Source of the DNA: Thiorhodovibrio litoralis
GTDB taxonomy: Bacteria > Pseudomonadota > Gammaproteobacteria > Chromatiales > Chromatiaceae
NCBI RefSeq assembly: GCF_033954455.1
Contig: NZ_CP121473.1
Span: 3,396,501-3,460,500, forward strand
Length of the DNA stretch: 64,000 bases
Reading direction: 5' to 3'
The notes under the pieces are model-generated. The model did no database searches, was not told the DNA's origin, and saw nothing but the letters and a program-made list of their open reading frames with translations. How positions within the stretch are numbered: the stretch's first letter is position 1; each line of letters begins with the position of its first letter. This document shows positions 56,235 through 63,906 of the stretch, piece after piece. Made by a program: the position numbers and the translations under genes.

Positions 56235-57626
56235 ATGTTTTTCAAGCAGTTCTATCTAGAAAGCCTCGGCCATGCATCCTATTTCGTCGGCTCGGAGGAA
56301 ACCGGCGAGGCCTTCGCGCTCGACGTGCGCCGCGACGTTGGCACCTACTTTCAGACCGCGCGCGAGCAGGGCATGCGGATTCGCTATGCCTGTGATACCC
56401 ATCAGCACAACGACTATCTGACCGGAATCTGCGAGCTTCCCGAGCGGGGCGACATCGAACTTCTTGCGGGTGCCCGTGCGGAGCTCGGTTACAGGGTGAC
56501 GCCGATGGACGACGGGCAACGTCTGGAGATGGGGGAGGTGTCGATCGAATTCCTGCATACGCCTGGACATACACCGGAGCACATCAGTCTTGTCCTCACC
56601 GATCGTTCGCGCGGTGACGAACCCGCCATCTTCTTCTCCGGCGGCGCGCTCCTGGTTGGGGATCTAGCCAGACCGGATTTGCTCGGTGGCCCGGAGGAGG
56701 CGCGGCGCAGCGCGGAGACCTTCTGCAAAACGCTTCAGAGCAAGGTGTTGACCTTGCCTGACTTCGTTGAGGTCTATCCAACCCATGTTGCGGGTTCGCT
56801 CTGCGGTGGGAACATCGGCAGCCGCCTCTCGACCACAGTGGGCTACGAGCGGCGCATGAACCAGCTCCTAGCGCGACTCTCGGACGTCGATGGTTTTGTT
56901 GAACGGTGTATGAATCTGACCGATCTGCCCTCGGTTCCTCCCTACTGGCCGCGTATGCGCAAGCTCAACAGTGAGGGGCCGCCCCTCCTTGGAGTGCTGG
57001 CTGATCCGCCCCCGCTCGGCGTGGATGAGTTCGATCGGCTGCGGCACGACGACGTCACCGTGCTCGACTGCCGTTCGCCCGAGGCCTTCACCGCGCATAT
57101 TCCAGGCGCGCTCAACGTCGGCATCGGGACCTCCTTTGCGACCTGGGCCGGGAGTGTGGTGCCCGATGACCGGCCGATCGTTCTGGTGCTCGAACAGCCG
57201 AGCGATCTGTGGGATGTCTGCTGGCAGCTGCTGCGGATCGGTTACAAGCTCCCCGTCGGCTGGCTCGCGGGTGGCATGTTTGCTTGGCGCACGGCGGGGA
57301 TGCCAATCGATATCCTGCCGCAATGGACCGTTTGGGAACTGCGCGAGCAGATCGAGAAGACGCGCGACCTCCTGGTGCTGGACGTCCGTCAGCCGGCGGA
57401 ATGGAGCGCGGGACGTATCCCGGAAGCCGTCCATATCACGGGCGCTGAGATTACCCGGCGTGCCGATGAGATCCCCAAGAATCAGCCGGTCGCGGTGGTG
57501 TGCGGCAGTGGCTTCCGATCCTCGGTCGCCGCGAGTGTCCTCAAGCACCGTGGCCACAAAGCGGTCTTCAATGTGCTCGGAGGCATGACCGGCTGGCAGG
57601 CGGAATCACTGCCGGTTGCGCGCTAG
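56235..57626 (+). CDS. Metallo-beta-lactamase fold hydrolase fused to two rhodanese domains
   Basis: The 463-residue protein has AGGAG seven bases before the ATG. The N-terminal MBL domain has ACDTHQHNDYLTG (the canonical HxHxDH ends in Tyr), HTPGHTPEHISLVL and YPTHVAGSLCGG. The first rhodanese domain (VLDCRSPEAFTAHIPGALNV) lacks an active-site Cys. The second (VLDVRQPAEWSAGRIPEAVHI, then VVCGSGFRSSVAA) keeps it. The layout is that of persulfide dioxygenase-rhodanese fusions, which detoxify sulfane sulfur in the cytoplasm. It fits a sulfur-oxidising host. Confidence 0.88.
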   Translation: MFFKQFYLESLGHASYFVGSEETGEAFALDVRRDVGTYFQTAREQGMRIRYACDTHQHNDYLTGICELPERGDIELLAGARAELGYRVTPMDDGQRLEMGEVSIEFLHTPGHTPEHISLVLTDRSRGDEPAIFFSGGALLVGDLARPDLLGGPEEARRSAETFCKTLQSKVLTLPDFVEVYPTHVAGSLCGGNIGSRLSTTVGYERRMNQLLARLSDVDGFVERCMNLTDLPSVPPYWPRMRKLNSEGPPLLGVLADPPPLGVDEFDRLRHDDVTVLDCRSPEAFTAHIPGALNVGIGTSFATWAGSVVPDDRPIVLVLEQPSDLWDVCWQLLRIGYKLPVGWLAGGMFAWRTAGMPIDILPQWTVWELREQIEKTRDLLVLDVRQPAEWSAGRIPEAVHITGAEITRRADEIPKNQPVAVVCGSGFRSSVAASVLKHRGHKAVFNVLGGMTGWQAESLPVAR

Positions 57627-57700
57627 GGAGCAGCCGGCTGGATGTCTAGAGGCCGCGTGTGCAGGACGAATCTTCGGCCTTAACGAAGGAGGTATCGAAT

Positions 57701-58132
57701 ATGACCTTGATCCAAACCATGAGAACGCAATTCACGACACTGGATCCGGAGTGCAAGCTGTCGCAGGCCGCCGAGATGATGAGCCGGTCCGGCCACTGGC
57801 TCCTGCCGGTCTGTATCGGGACACGTCTGGTTGGCAGTCTCTCTCTGCTCAATGTAGCCATCTATTGCCGTGTTGATGACACCGAGCGCGGCGCCAAGAC
57901 AGTTGCCGACGCCATGACGCAGAATCCGCTCAGTTGCGGCATGGAAACCAGCTTGGAGGACGTGCGGAGTCTGATCTGCCGTCATCGGCAGCCGGCGATC
58001 TGTGTGACGAACGCTGACGGTGATGTGGTTGGCATGATCGGCGCTTTCGAGGTCATTGAGGCATTGACGGCGCCCCAGGCATTTTCTGGGCCGGAACCGG
58101 AGCAGGTGCGTCGGGTACGCGGCAATGCCTAA
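57701..58132 (+). CDS. Two-CBS-domain protein
   Basis: The start at 57701 follows AAGGAGG, eight bases away. The 143-residue protein has two CBS motifs: LSQAAEMMSRSGHWLLPVCIGTRLVGSLSLLNVAIYC and VADAMTQNPLSCGMETSLEDVRSLICRHRQPAICVTNADGDVVGMIGAFEVIEAL. CBS pairs bind adenosyl nucleotides and regulate partner enzymes or channels. It is free-standing and its stop abuts the next fragment. Confidence 0.88.
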   Translation: MTLIQTMRTQFTTLDPECKLSQAAEMMSRSGHWLLPVCIGTRLVGSLSLLNVAIYCRVDDTERGAKTVADAMTQNPLSCGMETSLEDVRSLICRHRQPAICVTNADGDVVGMIGAFEVIEALTAPQAFSGPEPEQVRRVRGNA

Positions 58133-58387
58133 ATGGCCGCCTGTGGCCTGACGCATCCCGCCGATCTGCAGCCCCACCACCTGGCGATACGGACCGGGGC
58201 TGCGAAGACCAAGCCGTTGGATGAGCTGCAGCACTTTTTGCCGGAAGGGATTCTGCTCGAGGATCCGCAGAGCACGCAGTATGCCGAATTCTGGGAAGCG
58301 GCCGACCCAGACACCTTCGCGCCCCGGATCGATCTGACCGAACGGCGCGTCTCCATCGACACGCGCAACACGGTATTGTTCACATGA
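58133..58387 (+). pseudogene. C-terminal fragment of FMN-binding glutamate synthase-like protein
   Basis: The ATG directly follows the CBS stop codon. The frame (ACGLTHPADLQPHHLAIRTGA, then KPLDELQHFLPEGILLEDP and FWEAADPDTFAPR) matches the extreme C-terminus of FMN-binding glutamate synthase-type proteins, which are normally about 500 residues. Only 84 codons remain, with no FMN barrel. It may still be translated, but it is a 3' gene fragment. Its end overlaps the start of the pyruvate oxidase-like gene by four bases. Confidence 0.7.
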
Positions 58388-60099
58388 GTACGAGCGTATC
58401 CGAAGTTATCATCGACACCTTGTTCCAGGCCGGCACGCGGCGCTGCTATGGCATCGTTGGCGACACCATCAATCATTTCATCGACGCGGTCCGCCGCTCC
58501 GATTTGGAGTGGGTGCATGTGCGCCACGAGGAGGTTGGCGGCTTGGCCGCCGGGGGTGAATCCTATATGACCGGGGAGCTGTCTGCCTGCGCCGGCACCT
58601 GCGGTCCGGGCAGCCTGCACTTTCTCAACGGCATCTTCGAGAGCCACCGCAACGGTGCACCGGTCGTGCTGATCGCCTCGAACGTCGATCGACACGAGGA
58701 GGGGCTGGGCTTTCCCCAAGAGGTCGATCAGAAGAGACTCTACGAACAATGTTCGGTGTTCTGCGAGCGGATCGCCCACCCGGACCAGGCGCGCCGCATC
58801 ACCGCGCAGGCGGCCCAGGCCGCGTTAGCACGGCGGGGTGTCGCGGTGGTGATCGTCAATGGCGATCTGTTGCAGGAAAAATGTGCCGACAGTCTGCCCT
58901 GGACGGTGAATCGCGCGGCCCCGGTGATCATCCCGTCAACGGATGAGCTGGAGGCGATCGCCGAGGCCATCGATGGCGCCGCTCGCATCACGCTATACGT
59001 CGGTATCGGTGCGCGCGGCGCGCGCGAGCGGCTGATCGCGTTCGCCGACCGGATCAAGGCGCCCATCGTCCATACGACGCGCTCGAAGGAATTTGTCGAG
59101 CCCGACAACCCATACAACGTCGGGATGACCGGTATCCTGGGCAATCGGGCAGGCATGGAGGCGGTCGCCGATTGCGACCTGCTGCTGGCGCTCGGCACCG
59201 ATTTCGCCTACACGCAGTTCTATCCGGATGGGGCGCGCATCATCCAGGTCGACATCGACCCGACGCGGTTGGGACGGCGCACTCCGGTCGAGATCGGCGT
59301 GGTCGGCGATGTGGGGGCGACGCTCGACGCCCTGAGCGAGAGGGTCGCCCCGCGCGACAACGACGCGCATCTGCAACAGGCGCTGGATCAGTGGCGGCGG
59401 GACCAGGAAGAGTACCGCGCGCGCGGCGCCGAACAGGATCCGGATCTCATCCATCCGCAGCAGTTGACCCAGGTGCTGGATCGGCTGGCCGCGCCGGACG
59501 CGATCTTCACGGCCGACGGCGGATCGCCGATGGTCTGGCTGCTGCGCCATCTGAGTGCCAACGGTCACCGACGCTTTCTGACCAGTCTGTTGCACGGCAC
59601 CATGGCCAATGCCTACCCGCAAGCCATCGGCATTCAGAAGGCGTACCCGGACCGACAGGTGATCGCCCTGTGCGGCGACGGCGGTATGACCATGCTGATG
59701 GGGGATCTGTTGACCCTGGTGCAGGAGCGCCTGCCGGTGAAACTGCTGGTGTTCAACAACGGCTCGCTGGGCTTCGTCGAGATGGAGCAGCGCGTCGAGG
59801 GTTTGCTCGATGCCTACACCGAGCTGAAGAATCCGGACTTCGGCAAGGTGGCCGAGGCGTGCGGACTCTACGGTGCGCGGGTGGACCGGGCGGATCGTTT
59901 GGAGGAGGCATTGGCATCATGGCTGGCGCACGACGGGCCGGCCCTGCTCGATGTGGCGGTGAACCGCTTCGAGCTGGTCATGCCCCCTAAAATCGAGGCC
60001 GGTCAGGTCGCCTCGACCGCGCTGTTCGGCCTCAAGGCGGTGCTCAACGGCCGCACCGACGAGGTGGTGGATCTGCTGAAGAGCAACTTCGTCAAGTAG
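58384..60099 (+). CDS. Thiamine-diphosphate-dependent pyruvate oxidase/dehydrogenase (PoxB-like)
   Basis: The 571-residue protein has the three-domain ThDP fold. The catalytic Glu lies in VHVRHEEVGGLAAGGESYMTGE, the FAD/central domain follows, and the ThDP/metal motif is CGDGGMTMLMGDLLTLVQERLPVKLLVFNNGSLGF. The last residues (LKAVLNGRTDEVVDLLKSNF) resemble the PoxB membrane-binding tail. It should decarboxylate pyruvate to acetate and CO2 and pass electrons to quinone, or act on a related 2-oxo acid. The ATG overlaps the fragment upstream. Confidence 0.87.
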   Translation: MSTSVSEVIIDTLFQAGTRRCYGIVGDTINHFIDAVRRSDLEWVHVRHEEVGGLAAGGESYMTGELSACAGTCGPGSLHFLNGIFESHRNGAPVVLIASNVDRHEEGLGFPQEVDQKRLYEQCSVFCERIAHPDQARRITAQAAQAALARRGVAVVIVNGDLLQEKCADSLPWTVNRAAPVIIPSTDELEAIAEAIDGAARITLYVGIGARGARERLIAFADRIKAPIVHTTRSKEFVEPDNPYNVGMTGILGNRAGMEAVADCDLLLALGTDFAYTQFYPDGARIIQVDIDPTRLGRRTPVEIGVVGDVGATLDALSERVAPRDNDAHLQQALDQWRRDQEEYRARGAEQDPDLIHPQQLTQVLDRLAAPDAIFTADGGSPMVWLLRHLSANGHRRFLTSLLHGTMANAYPQAIGIQKAYPDRQVIALCGDGGMTMLMGDLLTLVQERLPVKLLVFNNGSLGFVEMEQRVEGLLDAYTELKNPDFGKVAEACGLYGARVDRADRLEEALASWLAHDGPALLDVAVNRFELVMPPKIEAGQVASTALFGLKAVLNGRTDEVVDLLKSNFVK

Positions 60100-60269
60100 G
60101 CCGTCGCGCCCGAAACGAAGACCTGGCACGCTGGCTGCATGTCTGATGTCCAAGGGCCATTGCTGAATCGATTGTTGCGCGCAGACCGCGCCCATCGATC
60201 CACGATGCCCGAGCCAAAGTGCCGACAGGCGAAGCGTCGCGGCTGGATCGTTGCCGGGGTCTAGCCCTA

Positions 60270-60419
60270 ATGTTTCTCATTGTTGCCTTGATCGCCGGTG
60301 CGCTCGGTCTGACCGGTATCGCGGGAGCTGCGTCCAACATTGCCTGGATACTTTTTGTGGTCGGCCTCGTCGTCACCGTGGTGTTTTTGGTGCTCGGGCG
60401 TAGACCACCCACAGTCTGA
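60270..60419 (+). CDS. DUF1328 small membrane protein
   Basis: The 49 residues read MFLIVALIAGALGLTGIAGA, then ASNIAWILFVVGLVVTVVFLVLGRRPP, the two-helix DUF1328/YtjA pattern. I use ATG 60270. A GTG at 60219 would add 17 residues (...LDRCRGLAL), which better matches the usual family length, so the start is uncertain. It is an inner-membrane protein of unknown role, commonly seen beside stress genes like csbD. Confidence 0.78.
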   Translation: MFLIVALIAGALGLTGIAGAASNIAWILFVVGLVVTVVFLVLGRRPPTV

Positions 60420-60550
60420 GCGATTGCGAGAACGCAACCCAGGATCCGGCCGTTGACCGCTCGTTGCTCTTTGCGCGGTCTCCGGTCCTTATTATGATCG
60501 ACGCATCCCGGGTGCCGGACGTCATGTCTCGAACCATCCCTCGCGGCGTG

Positions 60551-60592
60551 TCAGAGGAATGGCGTCAGCAGGCGAGCCCCGTGGATCTTGAT
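60551..60592 (-). pseudogene. 3'-end remnant of a second phospholipase D-like gene
   Basis: The minus strand encodes IKIHGARLLTPFL and a stop, nearly identical to the last codons of the gene at 51689 (IKIRGSRLLTPFL). The flanking downstream DNA is also similar (ATGATCGAC.CATCC at 60498 and at 51648). Only this tail is left. Confidence 0.7.
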
Positions 60593-60628
60593 CCTTGAAG
60601 ACGAATCAACTGAGACGGAGAGATCTTG

Positions 60629-60871
60629 ATGAAGATGATGAACAGGAAGCGACTCGCAATCCCGGCTGCGGCCTTACTGACCCTGACGCTGGCGGCATGC
60701 GGCGATTCCGACGATGGCGCCGCCGAGCAGATGGGGCAAAAGATCGACCGTGCGGCCGAGCGCGCAGGTGACAAGGCCGACGCTGTCAAGAATTCGGTGT
60801 CGGACGCGCTGGAGAAGGCCGGCGATCGGGTGGAAGAGGTTGGAGATCGCGTGGAGAACCGCACCGATTAA
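60629..60871 (+). CDS. Small lipoprotein, entericidin-like size
   Basis: The 80-residue protein has GGAGAG before the start (ATG 60629, followed by further ATGs). The signal peptide MKMMNRKRLAIPAAALLTLT LAACGDS has lipobox LAAC. The mature part is an amphipathic, charged helix (EQMGQKIDRAAERAGDKADAVKNSVSDALEKAGDRVEEVG). It should sit in the envelope as a helical lipoprotein. No enzyme motif is present. Confidence 0.75.
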   Translation: MKMMNRKRLAIPAAALLTLTLAACGDSDDGAAEQMGQKIDRAAERAGDKADAVKNSVSDALEKAGDRVEEVGDRVENRTD

Positions 60872-61008
60872 GCGATTCTCGGACGTTCCGATGTCGTCCT
60901 AACGATAGGCCACCGGTGGCAGAGCACCGAATCCTGCCCTTTGATCGATACGCGTGCGACCTCGTGTCGCACGTCCCGCTCAGGCGATACAGAGCCAGAG
61001 CCCATCGC

Positions 61009-61495
61009 TCACGCCGTTAAGTCCGACCAAGCAGCCGCGACCTGCTGACAATAGCGATAGGCGCGCAGCCCGTATTTCCAGGCTTCACGCCAATGAACGC
61101 TGGTCATGGCGAGGATGACACCGCGCGCCTCCCTTGTGTCGCCGGACCCTTCGACGTCGATGCCGCGCCGTTCCAGACAATGATCGTGGCTGTGGTAGAC
61201 CCCGCCAGCCAGTCCCGGACAGCCCGCTGTGATGAGATAGCCTGCGGTCGGATGCCGATTGCCGCTGGAGATCGACACTCGTCGGTGCCGGTCGTTCGTC
61301 CGCTCGGATGGCTGCGAACGCAGGTCCGCCGTCGCTGGCGAGCGGCAACGGAATGCGTGGCGCGCCCTCAAAAGAGCGAAAGGGATGGGGTTGAGTCGCC
61401 CAGTCCAGGCCTCCGGGTCCGGGCGCATAGCGCTCGGGGCGGTGCTTGCTGTCGAAACGATAGGCATAGACCTGTCTCAGCCGTGCGTCTGTCAT
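61009..61495 (-). pseudogene. SagB-type nitroreductase-fold oxidoreductase, frameshifted
   Basis: The first part (VYAYRFDSKHRPERYAPGPG, then GLDWATQPHPFRSFEGAPRIPLPL) matches the N-terminus of SagB/ThcOx-type dehydrogenases. The later part (VSISSGNRHPTAGYLITAG, then GGVYHSHDHCLERRG and HWREAWKYGLRAYRYCQQ) lies in a different frame. Much of the middle is missing. Intact members are about 300-500 residues and use FMN. It is a decayed gene in the same direction as other remnants nearby. Confidence 0.78.
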
Positions 61496-61968
61496 CACGT
61501 TCTAGCTGCCTGGCGCGTCAATTCGAGGATGTAGGCATCAGATCTCGGGCCGAGACACTCAGATATCGACCTGCTCGCGCTGTCGCGCGGCTCGGCGCAT
61601 CCTGAGGCGAGAAATCGCACTCCCGGTGTGAGCGAAGGGAGTCGCGCTGCGTCGGCACGCCAACTTGTCAGCATGACCAATAGGATCGCCGAGTCAGGCA
61701 AGTCGATTGCTGGCTTCTAAAGCGGCCACCGGTCGATTGCAGGTCGATGACTTTTCGATCCTGGAGGCGGAAAATCGGCCTGCTCGGCTCAGAGGTCGTT
61801 CTGTCCCATCAGCTGTCGCCCAACTCTGCGGGCAATCCGGCAGGACTCGGCCACAAGCGGACCCAACGGGACCTGTGCTAAAGTCTCAAGGGACACCACC
61901 ACCCTAAGACGATCCAGGCAATCCACATCGGTCGGCGGGTGTCTCGTGCTTCTGCATGACATCACTAG
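61496..61968. other. No recognisable gene, left flank of IS element
   Basis: About 470 bases lie between the SagB remnant and the IS4-type element. Short ORFs have no motif. I searched for an integron integrase or a second attC partner for the GTTAGGC at 63341 and found none. Confidence 0.45.
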
Positions 61969-63286
61969 TGTCCCAACGTTTCGTACACGGACGCTCTCTC
62001 TTACTGTTTATGTAGAACTTTTAGGGATTTTCAGAAAAATCGACTTGAACGCGCCGGCCAATTTCGCCCAGCCTCTGTCCGGAATCTTCGACTGGAGGCT
62101 AATTTCGAATGTATACCGGCAAACTTGTTTTCTCGCAGTTAACCGAGCATCTACCATTGCCCGTTTTTCGGCAGTGCGTTATGCGTTATCGTGGCAACCA
62201 TAAGATAAAATCATTCTCCTGTCTCGATCAGTTTCTATGCATGATGTTTGCGCAACTGACCTATCGGGAAAGTCTTCGAGATATTGAAACGACTCTGCGA
62301 GCGCAATTGAGTAAGCTTTATCACATGGGTATTCGCGGAGGTATATCGCGGAATACTCTAGCTAATGCAAACCAAGTGCGCGATTGGCGAATTTATGCCG
62401 ACCTCACTCGAGCATTAATTGAAGTCGCTCGTGATCTTTATATCAACGAAGCTCTCGCCTTTGATCTTGGCCAAACGGTTTACGCTTTTGATTCATCTAC
62501 AATCGACCTTTGCCTTTCTGTTTTTCCATGGGCGCCGTTTCGCCGCACCAAAGCTGGCATAAAACTTCATACATTACTGGATCTGCGCGGTAGCATACCG
62601 ACTTTTCTCGCAATTTCTGATGCTAAGCTGAATGATGTCAAGGCGCTAGATCTGCTGACGATTGAGGCTGGTGCTTTTTATGTCATGGATCGGGCGTATC
62701 TGGATTTTGAACGTCTTTATCGTTTTCAACTCGCCGGTGCCTTTTTTGTTATACGCGCAAAATCAAATACAAAAATGCGACGATTGCACTCTCGCCCGGT
62801 CGATAAGAAAACCGGATTGAGATGTGACCAAACGGTCTGTCTAACGGGTCTCAATACGGCCTTGCGTTATCCTCAGCATCTTCGCCGCGTCAAGTTCATC
62901 GATCCCACAACGAATAAGGAACTGGTTTTCTTAACGAACAACTTTGCTTTGCCAGCGTTCACGATCACAGAGCTTTATCGGAATCGCTGGTACGTAGAGC
63001 TATTTTTCAAATGGATCAAGCAACACCTTCGAATAAAAGCTTTCTATGGCACGACTGAAAATGCAGTGAAATCGCAAATTTGGATAGCGATCGCGACAGA
63101 TGTATTAGTAGCAATTGTAAAGAAACGATTGAATATCAATGAAAGTTTGTATAGTTTGCTACAGGTTTTGAGCCTGACGCTGTTCGAGCGTGTACTTATA
63201 AATCAGCTACTTGACCATGCGCCCGGCAAATACACAGATCAGGATAACTCTAAGCAGCTGAATTTATTCGACTAAACGTTGGGACA
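61969..63286 (+). mobile_element. IS4-family insertion sequence
   Basis: The ends are TGTCCCAACGTTT (61969) and its inverse AAACGTTGGGACA (ending 63286). CTAG on both sides (61965-61968 and 63287-63290) is a 4-bp target duplication candidate. The base composition is clearly more AT-rich than the flanking backbone. It contains one transposase gene whose stop lies inside the right repeat. Confidence 0.85.
62109..63275 (+). CDS. IS4-family transposase
   Basis: The protein has 388 residues. It starts MYTGKLVFSQLTEHLPLPVFRQCVMRYRGNHKIKSFSCLDQFLCMMFAQL, typical of one IS4 branch. Catalytic positions are YAFDSSTIDLC (Asp), YVMDRAYLDF (Asp) and YRNRWYVELFFKWIKQHL (Glu in the Y(2)R(3)E(6)K block). 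It should mobilise the surrounding 1.3-kb element. Full length, no frameshift. Confidence 0.92.
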   Translation: MYTGKLVFSQLTEHLPLPVFRQCVMRYRGNHKIKSFSCLDQFLCMMFAQLTYRESLRDIETTLRAQLSKLYHMGIRGGISRNTLANANQVRDWRIYADLTRALIEVARDLYINEALAFDLGQTVYAFDSSTIDLCLSVFPWAPFRRTKAGIKLHTLLDLRGSIPTFLAISDAKLNDVKALDLLTIEAGAFYVMDRAYLDFERLYRFQLAGAFFVIRAKSNTKMRRLHSRPVDKKTGLRCDQTVCLTGLNTALRYPQHLRRVKFIDPTTNKELVFLTNNFALPAFTITELYRNRWYVELFFKWIKQHLRIKAFYGTTENAVKSQIWIAIATDVLVAIVKKRLNINESLYSLLQVLSLTLFERVLINQLLDHAPGKYTDQDNSKQLNLFD

Positions 63287-63365
63287 CTAGTGGCATGACA
63301 TGCCGTTCAGGGAAGTTATCCGGAAACCAGAGAACTACTTGTTAGGCTAGACAAGAGGAAGGAAA

Positions 63366-63425
63366 ATGCAAGAATTCAAGTTACTATATGTAATATCAAA
63401 GCAAGATGATCAAGATGATAAATAA
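63366..63425 (+). CDS. Leader ORF in the cassette, 19 aa
   Basis: ATG 63366 has AGGAAGG right upstream and encodes MQEFKLLYVISKQDDQDDK before a stop. It overlaps the next ORF, whose ATG lies inside it. It may be a coupled leader peptide, or the true N-terminus of a gene disrupted by a frameshift in the A-rich overlap. Confidence 0.4.
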   Translation: MQEFKLLYVISKQDDQDDK

Positions 63426-63783
63426 ATACAAAAAATCTCCACCTATAAAAATCTCTGACGCCATTTTACGTATGGCAGAGCCATTGATTAGAAGATACCC
63501 TAAACGTGAACGAATTGTAGTAATAATTGATTTAGCAATTTTTTCTTGGAATGTATCACTAACGACTGAAGTCAAAAGAGAAGAAATAGAGAGAAAGTTA
63601 ATTGACCAAATGCCAGATGCATTCAATGCGACGGATATTGCTTCAATAATAGAACAAACAGATATCTTAATTGAGAGGAAGAAAGAGCTTTATCCAGATA
63701 TAAACTATTTAATAGTTAGCCACAATCTATCAGTTGAGGATAATGGACAAATATCATTGGATGTTAACACAATCAAGCAATAG
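63406..63783 (+). CDS. AT-rich orphan cassette protein, 125 aa
   Basis: The product is MIKMINKYKKSPPIKISDAI and onward, with KRERIVVIIDLAIFSWNVSL as a predicted beta strand region and an acidic helical C-terminal half. I do not recognise a family. The codon use is strongly AT-rich, unlike the GC-rich neighbours, a frequent property of integron cassettes. Translation probably couples to the overlapping 19-codon ORF. Possible roles such as immunity or toxin neutralisation are speculation. Confidence 0.55.
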   Translation: MIKMINKYKKSPPIKISDAILRMAEPLIRRYPKRERIVVIIDLAIFSWNVSLTTEVKREEIERKLIDQMPDAFNATDIASIIEQTDILIERKKELYPDINYLIVSHNLSVEDNGQISLDVNTIKQ

Positions 63784-63823
63784 AAATGATCCACATTGTG
63801 TAAGCGTCTGCGCAAGCAAAAGA

Positions 63824-63885
63824 ACCTAATATAACCATTCACCGGGCGCGCCAAAGGCGCGCGCCGGTGATGGTTATCGTTGGGC
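63824..63885 (+). repeat. attC-like recombination site
   Basis: The 62-bp imperfect palindrome pairs ATAACCAT and CACCGG on the left with CCGGTG and ATGGTTAT on the right, with one extra T on the left arm (an extrahelical-base candidate). The variable tip is GGCGCGCC-AAA-GGCGCGCG. R''-like box ACCTAAT opens it, and R'-like GTTGGGC (63879-63885) closes it. Length and layout fit integron attC sites; a plain terminator lacks these boxes. Confidence 0.68.
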
Positions 63886-63906
63886 AATGCCGCCGGTTGG
63901 AAAGCG

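Larger units (their letters stand above)
63341..63885 (+). mobile_element. Integron-type gene cassette
   Basis: GTTAGGC (63341-63347) matches the GTTRRRY recombination core. Immediately after it comes a compact AGAGGAAGG ribosome-binding site and ORFs on the plus strand. An attC-like inverted repeat (63824-63885) closes the unit, ending in GTTGGGC. The inner R''-like box ACCTAAT matches the inverse of the cassette's own GTTAGGC in its central CCTAA. A new ORF starts right after. This is the layout of a mobile integron cassette. No integrase gene or attI is identified. Confidence 0.7.

Noticed and set aside
63841..63870. attC hairpin as a simple rho-independent terminator
   Set aside because: No T-run follows, and the flanking ACCTAAT/GTTGGGC boxes and the upstream GTTAGGC fit a cassette better.
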